In this document: piece after piece, positions 7,448-15,576 of the stretch | Numbering within the stretch: position 1 is the stretch's first letter | How the letters are laid out: each line of letters opens with the position of its first letter | Virus record (IMG/VR): IMGVR_UViG_3300031576_000044 | Span: 1-61,019 of that record | Reading direction: 5' to 3' (one strand) | From: a virus | Length of the DNA: 61,019 nucleotides | Made by a program: the position numbers and the translations under genes | The notes under the pieces: model-generated | Told to the model about the DNA's origin: nothing | The model's input: the letters and a program-made list of their open reading frames with translations, nothing else | Databases searched by the model: none

Positions 7448-8704
7448 TTGCCGGACGAACCGAAACTAGCCGAAGAACACAACGACGTGTTCGCGCGGGA
7501 TGCAAGGCGCGACGGTCCGCTCGGCAGCGTGCAGGACCTGAAGCCAGACCCCGAGAACGCCCGTAAGCACGGCAAGCGCAACGTGGGCATGATGGTCGAG
7601 GCGCTCCAGGAGGTCGGGGCGGGCCGCAGCATCGTCATCGACGAGGACGGGGTCATCCTCGCCGGCAACGGCATCGTCCAGGCGGCGGCGGAGGCCGGCA
7701 TCGAGCGCGTCCAGGTGGTCGAGGCCGACGGCAAGACCATCATCGCCGTGCGGCGGCGCGACCTGACGCCGGAGCAGAAGCGGCGGCTCGCCCTCTACGA
7801 CAACCGGACCGCGGAGCTGGCGAACTGGGACGCCGAGGTGCTCCAAGCGCTGCACCAGGACGGCGCCCTTTCGGGACTGTGGACCGACGAGGAGCTGGGC
7901 GGTCTGCTCGACATCGAGCCCGACGGGGGTCCCGACGACCCCGGCCCCGAACTCGAGCGGGCCGAGGAGCTGCGCGCGAAGTGGGGAGTGGTTGCCGGCC
8001 AGGTGTGGCAGCTCGGCGAGCACCGGCTCGCCTGCGGCGACTGCCGCGACACGGCCACCGTCGATGCCGCCACCGCTGGCCGGAAGGCGTGCGCCATGTG
8101 GACGGACCCGCCGTACGGCGTCGAGTACCAGGGCGGCACGGGCCTGCGGATCGCGAACGACAACCGGGCCGAGCTGCCCGACCTGCTGCGGGGTGCCTTC
8201 GCCACCGCCGATGGGGCGCTCGAGAGCGGCTCGCCCATCTACGTCGCCCATCCGGCCGGGAGCCTGTCGCTCGTCTTCGGCCAGGCATTCCTCGACGTCG
8301 GCTGGCACTTCCACGAGACGCTGGTGTGGGTCAAGGACGCGCTGGTCCTCGGCCACTCCGACTACCACTACATGCACGAGCCCATCCTCTACGGCTGGAA
8401 GGGCACGATGCGGCGCTGGTACGCGGGCAGGAGCGAGACCTCGGTCTTCCAGATCCCGCGTCCCAGGAAGAGCGAGGACCACCCGACCATGAAGCCGGTC
8501 GAGCTGGTCGAGGCGCACCTCAGGAACAGCACCAAGGCCGGCGACCTCGTGTGGGAACCGTTCGGCGGGAGCGGGACGACCCTGGTTGCCTGCGAGCGGC
8601 TCCGGCGGCGCTCTGCCTCGAGCGAAATCGACCCGAGGTACGTCGCCGTGGCCCTCGAGCGCTGGGCCGTGATGACGGGCAAGGAGCCATCGCGTGTCGG
8701 TTGA
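7448..8704 (+). CDS. ParB-domain DNA methyltransferase (N6-adenine/N4-cytosine, beta-like), 418 aa
   Basis: Residues 20-110 form a ParB-like domain (LKPDPENARKHGKRN, DEDGVILAGNG, TPEQKRRLALYDNRTAE). The C-terminal part has the catalytic motif DPPYG (near 219) and the AdoMet motif FGGSGTT (near 371), in the order of beta-class methyltransferases. This fusion is widespread in phages and probably protects phage DNA from host restriction or marks it for packaging. TTG 7448 is preferred because GAGGGGA sits 7 bases upstream; a TTG at 7406 directly after the previous stop lacks a good site. It lies just before the small terminase. Confidence 0.85.
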   Translation: MPDEPKLAEEHNDVFARDARRDGPLGSVQDLKPDPENARKHGKRNVGMMVEALQEVGAGRSIVIDEDGVILAGNGIVQAAAEAGIERVQVVEADGKTIIAVRRRDLTPEQKRRLALYDNRTAELANWDAEVLQALHQDGALSGLWTDEELGGLLDIEPDGGPDDPGPELERAEELRAKWGVVAGQVWQLGEHRLACGDCRDTATVDAATAGRKACAMWTDPPYGVEYQGGTGLRIANDNRAELPDLLRGAFATADGALESGSPIYVAHPAGSLSLVFGQAFLDVGWHFHETLVWVKDALVLGHSDYHYMHEPILYGWKGTMRRWYAGRSETSVFQIPRPRKSEDHPTMKPVELVEAHLRNSTKAGDLVWEPFGGSGTTLVACERLRRRSASSEIDPRYVAVALERWAVMTGKEPSRVG

Positions 8705-8749
8705 GCTGCCGAGCGCCGAGGAGGTCCGGGGCGAGATGACCCGCGAGGG

Positions 8750-9769
8750 ATGGTCTTGAGCGAAGGCCCGAAGAGCCCTGAAGGCGGCTGGCGCGACGAC
8801 CCCCAGGCCAGGCCCGACACCATCGCGCGGCTCGAGAAGGTGATCGAGATTCTCGCCGTCCACGGGTACGTGGAGACCGCCTGCCGCCAGGCCAAGTGCT
8901 CGAAGGACACCTTCTTCGACTTCCGGTCGCGCCATGCCGACTTCGCCGAGGAAGCGGCACAGGCCGTCGAGCGGGCGAGGACGGAGTTGGAGGCGACCGG
9001 CTGGGCCTGTGCCCGCAAGGCGCTCACCGACCAGCGCTACCTGCCCGCGCTCATCTTCACGCTCAAGGCCAAGGCGGGCTGGAAGGAGAGCGCGCGGCTC
9101 GATCTCAACTCCGACGGCAAGCGGACGAAGGACCCGCGCGACATAAGCGACGAGGAGCTGGTGGCCCTGATCCAGGAGGGCCGCGAGGTGCTCGGTGACG
9201 GCCGCCTCGTGCCGAATCGTGCCGACGACGCGCGCGGGGGGGGGGAGGGCAGGGGTGACCGGGTGCCCGAGGAGACGGTGGTGCGCCGCACCGAGTTCGT
9301 CCGTCGCGCCGTCGAGCGGGGTTGGCCGGCGAGCAGGGTCCAGGCCGAGCTCGGCATCCACCCCGACACGTACCGCCGCTACCGCCGGCGGGTCCGGAAG
9401 GTGCTGCCGCTGCTGATCGAGCCGCGAGTGGTTCGGGCGGACCTCGGGCGCTGCATTCTCAAGTTCGAGACCCAGGAGGACGACATCCTCCGCCGCCTCG
9501 AGGCGGTCACGGACCCCCGGGGAGCTGCGATGCTCCTGGGTGAGCTGACCCGGGTCCGCCAGACCCGGATCGCGCTCTACAAGGAGCTCGGGCTCTTCCA
9601 GGCACCGGTGACGCGGGAGACCGTCGAGCGCGACCTGCTCGAGCGCTTGCGGAAGCTCCCCGACGCCGAGTTCGAGCTCGAGGCGGCCAGGATCGTCGAG
9701 CTCGAGGCAGACACCGCCGACCCCTCACGGTTCGTCCGGCGGCTCGAGGCGGGCCCGCCGAGCACGTAG
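8750..9769 (+). CDS. Terminase small subunit-like DNA-binding protein, 339 aa
   Basis: Residues 20-110 hold a helix-turn-helix (YVETACRQAKCSKDTFFDF) followed by LPALIFTLKAKAGWKE, as in many small terminases. A second helix-turn-helix follows at about 180-220 (GWPASRVQAELGIHPDTYRRY). It sits 3 bases upstream of the large terminase. The two halves are joined by a Gly/Glu linker encoded by a run of ten G (9236-9245), a likely slippage site. At 339 residues it is about twice the usual small terminase length, so it may be a fusion of two DNA-binding proteins. It presumably recognises the packaging site. Confidence 0.65.
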   Translation: MVLSEGPKSPEGGWRDDPQARPDTIARLEKVIEILAVHGYVETACRQAKCSKDTFFDFRSRHADFAEEAAQAVERARTELEATGWACARKALTDQRYLPALIFTLKAKAGWKESARLDLNSDGKRTKDPRDISDEELVALIQEGREVLGDGRLVPNRADDARGGGEGRGDRVPEETVVRRTEFVRRAVERGWPASRVQAELGIHPDTYRRYRRRVRKVLPLLIEPRVVRADLGRCILKFETQEDDILRRLEAVTDPRGAAMLLGELTRVRQTRIALYKELGLFQAPVTRETVERDLLERLRKLPDAEFELEAARIVELEADTADPSRFVRRLEAGPPST

Positions 9770-9772
9770 GCC

Positions 9773-11551
9773 ATGGCCACCGCCCCGGTGCCGGCGCCGG
9801 CGGCAGAGCCCGAGCGCCGTATCCCCCAGGAGGTCCTGCGGTGGCGCGAGCGCTGGCAGGACCCCGGTGAGCGGGCCCTCGATCTCGAGCGCTGCCGGCG
9901 GAGCCTCCTATGGTGGCAGCACCGCTGGGTCTACACCTTCGACCCGCATGGCCGGCCCAACCGGCGACGTCCGTTCCCGCGCTACCCCTACCTGGTGGAT
10001 CTCTCGCGGGCTTGGGGGGCCGGTCGCGCCGGTCAGGCCCCGGGCAACATGGGGATCTGGAAGCCACGTGCCCAGGTCGTCTCCTGGTGGTCGATGAGCG
10101 TGGCCACGCAGCTCCTCAACTACTCGCTCGAGCCCATCAGCGGCTTCGTGGTGTCCATGACCGTCGACCATGCGGACGACGGGGGGGAGCAGTCGACGCA
10201 CGAATCGCTGCTCGGGAAGGTGCGCTACATCTGGGAGCAGCTCGAGCCCTGGCACCGGGCGCCCCTCGAGTTCAAGCGCGGCATGGTGCGCAACCCGGTG
10301 ACGGGCTCCGTCCTCAAGGCGCTGCCGGCCAAGCGCGCCGGGCGCTCCGGCCAGTGGGACTTCGCCTTCCTCGACGAGATGGGGCACGTCGAGAAGTCCG
10401 AGCTGGTGATGGCGGCCGCCTCACAGGCCTGTCCCAACGGACAGATCTGGACCGGGACCCCGAACGGCATGCAGGGCGCGCTCTGGGTGCTCTACCAGGA
10501 GAAGCGACCCGACATGCAGCGGTTCTTCCTGGACTGGTGGCAGATCCCGGACCGGCGGCGGTGTCGGACCTGCGCGTCCGCCGAGCTCCTCGAGGAGAGC
10601 GTCGAGTGGAAGGGTCTTGAGGTGGGCGTGCGGCACCTACGCGACGACTGCGCGCCGACGGACGGCCTCTGGCGCGACCAGGTCCAGGACCGGTGGCGGT
10701 CGCCTTGGTTCGACAAGGCGTGCGCCAACCTGCCGAAGGTGCTGGTCTCCCAGGAGCTCGAGCGCGACTTCACCCGCTCCGCGGTCGGCCGCGTCTACGG
10801 GGACTTCCGCCGCGCGACCATGTTCCGGCTCGTGAAGCTCGACCGGCAGGCGAAGCACTTCATCTGGCGCGATTTCGGCGTGGGCGATGCGAGCGCCATC
10901 CTCTGGGTCCAGGTCCTGGGGGAGCAGGTCCAGATCCTCGAGGTCTACGAGAACAGCGGCGTGTCCGCGGAGCACTACTGCCTCTACGTCGCCTGGTGCC
11001 GGGGCGAGATGCAGGACGAGAACGGGAAGCTCTGGATCGGCGAGAAGCTGGCGGCGGAGTTCCGGCGCGCCTGGGGCGAGCCCGGCCGCTACCGAGGCCT
11101 CCGCTTCACCGAGGTGGGCGACCCCTCGGGCCGCAACCGCGACGCGATGCTCCAGGGCTGGTTCAAGTACCTGCGCCGCGGCGCCGAGCTGGAGCGAAGC
11201 GTCGCCGGCGGCGGGACGGAGACGGTGGTGGTCGGCAAGAGCTACGTCAAGCCGGCCCCGGACGTGAGCATGGACGACCGGATCCTGACGCTCCAGTGGG
11301 TGGTCGAGCGCGGCAAGCTGGTGGTGAACAGCGGGACCCACCTGGTGGAGGGCCAAGAGGTGCCGCTCGCGGAGCGTCTGGCGATCTGCCTCGAGAACTA
11401 CCGCTGGCCGACGAACGAGAGTGGGGCGGTGGTGGCGGCGACGAAGCCGCGACCGGTGCACGACGAGTTCTCGCACTCGACCACCGCGCTCGAGTTCGGG
11501 GTGACGTTCCTGTTCGGGGTGCGGCGGTTCCAGGCGGTGGCGATATCCTAG
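9773..11551 (+). CDS. terL: Terminase large subunit, 592 aa
   Basis: Packaging ATPase-nuclease. The N-terminal ATPase shows a degenerate Walker A region (KPRAQVVSW, near residue 97), a Walker B WDFAFLDEMGHVEKSE (near 198) and a coupling motif IWTGTPNG. The C-terminal nuclease half has three acidic positions in RDFGVGDAS, VGDPSGRNRD and HDEFSHSTTALEF, as expected for an RNase H-like fold. Length is normal. It ends in a 4-base overlap with the convergent minus-strand gene. The packaging type (cos or pac) cannot be decided from this alone. Confidence 0.85.
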   Translation: MATAPVPAPAAEPERRIPQEVLRWRERWQDPGERALDLERCRRSLLWWQHRWVYTFDPHGRPNRRRPFPRYPYLVDLSRAWGAGRAGQAPGNMGIWKPRAQVVSWWSMSVATQLLNYSLEPISGFVVSMTVDHADDGGEQSTHESLLGKVRYIWEQLEPWHRAPLEFKRGMVRNPVTGSVLKALPAKRAGRSGQWDFAFLDEMGHVEKSELVMAAASQACPNGQIWTGTPNGMQGALWVLYQEKRPDMQRFFLDWWQIPDRRRCRTCASAELLEESVEWKGLEVGVRHLRDDCAPTDGLWRDQVQDRWRSPWFDKACANLPKVLVSQELERDFTRSAVGRVYGDFRRATMFRLVKLDRQAKHFIWRDFGVGDASAILWVQVLGEQVQILEVYENSGVSAEHYCLYVAWCRGEMQDENGKLWIGEKLAAEFRRAWGEPGRYRGLRFTEVGDPSGRNRDAMLQGWFKYLRRGAELERSVAGGGTETVVVGKSYVKPAPDVSMDDRILTLQWVVERGKLVVNSGTHLVEGQEVPLAERLAICLENYRWPTNESGAVVAATKPRPVHDEFSHSTTALEFGVTFLFGVRRFQAVAIS

Positions 11552-12282
11552 CGGCTGTCGTTTTTCTGCTCGCACGTGGTCGCATTCGAATCCGAATTCT
11601 CGCACAGCGCGAACGTCTCGCTCTGCAAATCGTAGCGCCAGCAGAAGGTCAGGGCGCAGGGCTTGAACCCATTGTGATAGCGGATCGTGCCCGAGATGTA
11701 GAGGGTATAGAGGCCGATCCGAGCTCCGGAAAGAAAGCTGTCGAGACGACCCGGAAGTAGCTCAACCGCGAAACGGGCGCTGTCACCGGCCGCCAGCGGC
11801 CTGTGGTGGCGGGGAATGCCGGTGGAGACGGGATAGGGAGGGTTCTCCCGAGGAACCCCTTTGTCATCACCAAGCTGATACATGGCAGCCAATGATTCAA
11901 CCACGATGCGGCTGGCAGTGGCATGTCCAGCGTTCTGCAACCCGACCTCAACTGTAGGCTTCTTGGCCGGTGGTGCGCTGTCTGGTGGAATGGCGAAGCC
12001 GCCGACGCTCACCGCAGCGAGCTCGGCGCGCTGGCTTGTCTCCAGGGTCTGCATCGCGACGCTCAGAGACCGCTCGGCCGCGGAAAGCGCCCTCCGTGTC
12101 AGGCACGCCTGCCACAGCGTAGCAGCTGTGTATACAGCGAGGAGGGCAAGCGTGCCGATCGACACGTAGAGCTTCAAGCGCTCTCTGGCCGTCCCGCACT
12201 CCACATGGACCTGCCTGGCTAGCGTCGCGAGCCATCGAAGCCCATCGAACGGATCGGGTGGTTCTTCCTCAACGTCTGGCAT
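11548..12282 (-). CDS. Single-pass membrane protein of unknown function, 244 aa
   Basis: Minus-strand gene inserted between the large terminase and the portal. One transmembrane segment lies near residues 38-58 (LYVSIGTLALLAVYTAATLW), followed by a helical stretch (SAAERSLSVAMQTLETSQRA) and a beta-rich domain of about 150 residues with late Cys. Such proteins are common, uncharacterised bacterial membrane proteins. Orientation opposite to the late genes and lower GC suggest a moron-type gene transcribed separately, perhaps from the prophage. It overlaps terL by 4 bases at its 3' end. No function is proposed. Confidence 0.7.
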   Translation of the reverse strand: MPDVEEEPPDPFDGLRWLATLARQVHVECGTARERLKLYVSIGTLALLAVYTAATLWQACLTRRALSAAERSLSVAMQTLETSQRAELAAVSVGGFAIPPDSAPPAKKPTVEVGLQNAGHATASRIVVESLAAMYQLGDDKGVPRENPPYPVSTGIPRHHRPLAAGDSARFAVELLPGRLDSFLSGARIGLYTLYISGTIRYHNGFKPCALTFCWRYDLQSETFALCENSDSNATTCEQKNDSR

Positions 12283-12374
12283 GGGCCGTTTCCCGGCATG
12301 ATAGCTCAGGCTCGGTCGCGCTTGTGCTCGCTTTCAGCGTAAACTGTTTGCATCGGACGAGCGCCGGAGGCCCG

Positions 12375-14117
12375 TTGGCCGAGCAGGCGCTGGAACTGAA
12401 GGACGAGAAGTTCATCGGCATCGTCGCCGACAGCGGCGACGCCAAGAAGCGCTTCTGGGTCGAGCAGACCTACGAGGGCTACGACAAGAACGTTGCCTGG
12501 TGGGACCTCCTGGACGAGCTCTGGGAGGGCGGCAAGACCTTCCAGGAAGGCCGCCACCTCGTCCCGCATCGCATCGAGATCGGCGACGACGGGAAGACCA
12601 CGCAGCGCTACGACCGGCGGCTGGAGCAGAGCTACGAGCCGTACCCGCTCGTGTCCGGCCTCATCGAGCCACTCACGGACTTCGTGGCCGCGCATCCACC
12701 GACCGCGGCCGAGCTGCCCCAGGACCTCGCCGATGTCGGTGACGTCGTCGAGGCTGCCGACCCCGGTCGCTCGCAGGACCTGACCGAGCAGTCGCTCGAC
12801 TTCTCCGAGGGGCTTCTGCGCTACGGCATCTACTACCGCGCCGTCGACACCGAGCTGACCCTCGCGAACCTGCTGCAGCTGGCGCGGCAGGCCGGCCTCG
12901 AGGAGCCGACCCTGGACCGGGACGGCAACCTGGTCGTGCCCGAGAGCCTGCGGCGCGAGCTCGGTGACCGAGGGCTCCCGTACAGCTACCTCATCCACCC
13001 CTCGTGCGTCCGCTGGGGCCGGCATGATCGGGCGGGGGCGCTCATCGAGGTCATCGTCACGGAGGAGCGGGACCGGGGCGCAACGCTCCAGTCCGGCCAG
13101 GCGGGGCGCGAGCTCGTGTACTGGCACCGCTCCACCACCGAGTGGGGGCTCTACCGGATCGACGAGGACGAAAAGGAAGACGTCGGGAGCCCGAACCGCC
13201 GCAAGCTCGTCCAGCTCGACGGCGGCACGTTCCCGAAGCCTCGCCCCGTGCCGGTGTACATCGGGCGCCTGCGGAAGACGCGCTCGCCCTGGCGCGGCCG
13301 CAGCTACGTCGAGGTCTGGGCGCTGCTCGAGCTGGCGGCCTACAACGTCGCGTCCTCGCTCACGTTCGCGCTCATCGATCAGGCCGCCACCCAGGTGTTC
13401 GCCCGGGCGGACCTGGGCCACCTCGACGACGACGAGCTGAAGAAGGCGGTCGCGCGGCTCGAGGACACGCTCGGCAAGCCGGGGATGATCCTCGACACGG
13501 TCACCGAGGTCGGCACCATCGACAAGAACTTCGCCAACGCGGCGCTGATGAAGGACCTGATCGATGACTTCCAGCGCTGGGCCTTCCACCAGACCGGGTT
13601 CCGCAGCAGGGCGATGGACAGCGCGGCCCCGGAGAGCGGGGTCGCGCAGATCACGCAGTTCCAGCTCGTCAATGCCACCCTCGCTCGGGTCGGTGGCGTG
13701 CTCGGGAAGTCCGAGGTCTTCGCGCTGCGGGAGTTCGCGCGGCTCCTCGGCAAGGACCCGGCCAAGGTTCAGCGGAACGCGCGCCAGTACCCCAAGCGCT
13801 ACGACACGAGGTCCGTCTCCGACCTGGTGATCATGCGCAAGGAACTGGACGGGCTGACCGCCCCCGAGGTCCTCAACGAGATGGTGGTGGAGATCCTGCG
13901 GAAGGGCTGGGGCGACCTGCCCCAGGAGCAGCTCGACAAGCTGGTGGAGTCCGCCAGGGTCTGGAAGCCCAGCGAAAGCGCGTTCGGGGCCGTGGAACGC
14001 TTCGGCCAGGAGGCGGCGGGAGGCGGCCCAGGAGGACTTCCGGCTGGCGACCGGGACGCTGACGAGGAGGACAACGGCGAGGGGCTGCCAGATTCCGGTG
14101 AGGAGCCCGCCGCGTGA
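12375..14117 (+). CDS. Portal protein (probable), 580 aa
   Basis: Large protein placed between the large terminase and scaffold/capsid, with portal-like blocks: an early acidic region (WWDLLDELWEGGKTFQEGRHL), a clip/wing segment (HPSCVRWGRHD, VYWHRSTTEWGLY), and a helical stem (EVWALLELAAYNVASSLTFALIDQAATQVF). TTG 12375 follows GGAGG by 4 bases; the frame is open further upstream but runs into the divergent gene's promoter region. It would form the dodecameric DNA channel. The call depends on position and overall pattern more than on a single motif. Confidence 0.65.
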   Translation: MAEQALELKDEKFIGIVADSGDAKKRFWVEQTYEGYDKNVAWWDLLDELWEGGKTFQEGRHLVPHRIEIGDDGKTTQRYDRRLEQSYEPYPLVSGLIEPLTDFVAAHPPTAAELPQDLADVGDVVEAADPGRSQDLTEQSLDFSEGLLRYGIYYRAVDTELTLANLLQLARQAGLEEPTLDRDGNLVVPESLRRELGDRGLPYSYLIHPSCVRWGRHDRAGALIEVIVTEERDRGATLQSGQAGRELVYWHRSTTEWGLYRIDEDEKEDVGSPNRRKLVQLDGGTFPKPRPVPVYIGRLRKTRSPWRGRSYVEVWALLELAAYNVASSLTFALIDQAATQVFARADLGHLDDDELKKAVARLEDTLGKPGMILDTVTEVGTIDKNFANAALMKDLIDDFQRWAFHQTGFRSRAMDSAAPESGVAQITQFQLVNATLARVGGVLGKSEVFALREFARLLGKDPAKVQRNARQYPKRYDTRSVSDLVIMRKELDGLTAPEVLNEMVVEILRKGWGDLPQEQLDKLVESARVWKPSESAFGAVERFGQEAAGGGPGGLPAGDRDADEEDNGEGLPDSGEEPAA

Positions 14118-14338
14118 GCGTCGCCTTCTTCAGCACTCGGCCGCGCGCGCCCATCGCGCGAGAGCCGGTGCTCGCGTTCTCGGTCGACCCGGCGACGCTG
14201 GATATCGTTCCGACGCGACGTAGGCAACCGGCGACCGCGACCAGCGGGGCGTCCGCTGCCACTACCGAGACGCCGGCGCCGGCGATCGCTGGAACGTCGA
14301 GGCGCCGGAGGCTCTCGGAGCGGGCGCAACCGGCGTAG
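14114..14338 (+). CDS. Small hypothetical protein, 74 aa
   Basis: GTG overlaps the portal stop (GTGA). Starts MSVAFFSTRP; rich in Thr, Ala and Arg, with no recognised domain. Its last 77 bases overlap the convergent XRE gene, so one of the two may be mis-called at its 3' end. Confidence 0.4.
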   Translation: MSVAFFSTRPRAPIAREPVLAFSVDPATLDIVPTRRRQPATATSGASAATTETPAPAIAGTSRRRRLSERAQPA

Positions 14339-14549
14339 GCGGATCGACTAGCGCCTCGAGCCGGACGCCCAGGGCGCGGGCGAGCGCTACCAGCTTCGAA
14401 CATCGGATGTCGCCGGCGAAACCTCCCTCGACCTTGGCGATGTAGCCCTCGGAGCAGTGGACGCCCAGCGAGCGCATCCGCTCGGCGACCTCCCAGCGCT
14501 TCAGCTTGGCTCGCTCTCGGGCGATCCGCACGCGTTGGCCGCTGAGCAC
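14262..14549 (-). CDS. XRE/Cro-CI family transcriptional regulator, 95 aa
   Basis: Residues 3-60 form a classic lambda-repressor-like HTH: RVRIARERAKLKRWEVAERM, then the recognition region GYIAKVEGG, then LVALARALGVRLEAL. A Pro/Ala-rich tail follows. It lies on the minus strand in the middle of the head operon. The -10 element TAAAAT ends 6 bases before its GTG, so the transcript is probably leaderless. A perfect 10-bp inverted repeat at 14581-14623, between this gene and the scaffold gene, is a candidate operator. It may repress itself and modulate head gene expression. Confidence 0.75.
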   Translation of the reverse strand: MLSGQRVRIARERAKLKRWEVAERMRSLGVHCSEGYIAKVEGGFAGDIRCSKLVALARALGVRLEALVDPPTPVAPAPRASGASTFQRSPAPASR

Positions 14550-14561
14550 GCACCCATTTTA
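14550..14561 (-). promoter_or_regulatory. Promoter -10 of the XRE gene, probable leaderless start
   Basis: On the minus strand TAAAAT (14561-14556) is followed by 6 bases and then the GTG at 14549. Transcription would start at or next to the start codon. The -35 is weak: TTGCGG, with a 19-bp spacer, falls within the right part of the left inverted-repeat arm at 14581-14590, suggesting autorepression. Confidence 0.45.
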
Positions 14562-14580
14562 GGCGGGAGAAATATCCTAT

Positions 14581-14623
14581 CCGCAAGAGGCATTCCGAAT
14601 TAGTGTACGCAATCCTCTTGCGG
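14581..14623. repeat. Perfect 10-bp inverted repeat, candidate operator
   Basis: CCGCAAGAGG at 14581-14590 and CCTCTTGCGG at 14614-14623 are exact inverted copies separated by 23 bp. They lie in the only intergenic gap between the XRE regulator (minus) and the scaffold gene (plus), so the natural proposal is that the XRE protein binds here. The wide spacer is more like two half-operators or a looped site than an intrinsic terminator; no T tract follows. Confidence 0.55.
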
Positions 14624-14653
14624 CGCCGGGCTTGGATCCCGCACGCTGTTCCC

Positions 14654-15523
14654 ATGGCCGAAAAGCCTGGCGTTTCGCCGGAGGGTTCGTCCCATGAGGA
14701 CCCGCCTGCCGAGCCCGACGCCGATGCGGTGAAGCGCGCCGAAGAGGTTGCGGTTCAAGCCGAGGCCCGCTATCGCAAGCGCTGGAGCGATGCGTTCGGG
14801 AGGCTCCGCAAGGAGTTCCCGGACCTCCCCGAGACCGTGAAAGACGAGCGGTCCCTGGCCGAGCACCTGAAGCAGCGCCTCGCGAAGCCCACCCCGGAAG
14901 AACCCGAGCCCGAGTCGGACGACGAGCACCCCGAGGAACCATCCCGTAAGCCCCGCACCATCGGATTCGACCGCCACAAGGCCGAGCTCGCCCGCGCCCG
15001 GAAGGAAGCCGCTTCCGAGGCCTCGGGCCCGCTCAAGACGGAGCTCGACAAGCTCCGCGCCGAGACCGCTGAGCTGCACAAGAAGCTCCGGCGTGGCGTC
15101 GTCTACTCCGAGGTGCGCCGCCTCTGCGAGGACCCCGAGGTCGACCTCGTCCCCGACGGCGTCCTGCGCTACCTCGACGCACCCGATGCGGACGATCCGT
15201 TCGAGCTGCGACCCGGAGAGAAGCCGGGCTCGCTCCTCGTCTGGAACCGCAAGGACGACGAGGAAGCGACGGACGCCAAGGGCCAGCGCCTCGACGCGAT
15301 CGCGTACTTGGCGGGGCTGACGAAGCGGTCCGGCCTCGAGTACCTGAAGCGCACGCGTCTGTCCGGAGGCACGGGCGGCGGGAACGGCGCCAGCGCGGCG
15401 ACGAATCCCTCCGCGGCCGTACCCAAGAAGCGGACGAACGACCCCTGGGAGATGGAACCCGAGGAGGCCGTCGCCCGCGGCTGGGCCGAGGACGACGCGC
15501 GCAAGCAGAGGGCTCGAGCCTAG
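14654..15523 (+). CDS. Capsid scaffold protein (probable), 289 aa
   Basis: Acidic, highly charged protein with long predicted helices and a coiled coil around 110-160 (KTELDKLRAETAELHKKL), directly upstream of the major capsid gene. The C-terminal region (NDPWEMEPEEAVARGW) is also acidic. This is the usual position and character of a siphophage scaffold. ATG 14654 (MAEKPGVSPEG) is preferred over GTG 14603, which overlaps the operator repeat. No recognisable maturation protease is fused to it or encoded nearby. Confidence 0.65.
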   Translation: MAEKPGVSPEGSSHEDPPAEPDADAVKRAEEVAVQAEARYRKRWSDAFGRLRKEFPDLPETVKDERSLAEHLKQRLAKPTPEEPEPESDDEHPEEPSRKPRTIGFDRHKAELARARKEAASEASGPLKTELDKLRAETAELHKKLRRGVVYSEVRRLCEDPEVDLVPDGVLRYLDAPDADDPFELRPGEKPGSLLVWNRKDDEEATDAKGQRLDAIAYLAGLTKRSGLEYLKRTRLSGGTGGGNGASAATNPSAAVPKKRTNDPWEMEPEEAVARGWAEDDARKQRARA

Positions 15524-15534
15524 CTGCCGAAGCA

Positions 15535-15573
15535 GCCTCACGCAACGACTCGTCGGACGAGCCGTCGTGAGGC
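15535..15573 (+). promoter_or_regulatory. Hairpin burying the major capsid ribosome binding site
   Basis: GCCTCACG (15535-15542) pairs perfectly with CGTGAGGC (15566-15573); inside, CTCGTC can pair with GACGAG. The right arm contains the GAGG that serves as Shine-Dalgarno for the ATG at 15577. The structure occupies nearly the whole 53-base gap, which suggests translational control of capsid synthesis. It might also slow transcription, but no U tract follows. Confidence 0.5.
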
Positions 15574-15576
15574 ACC

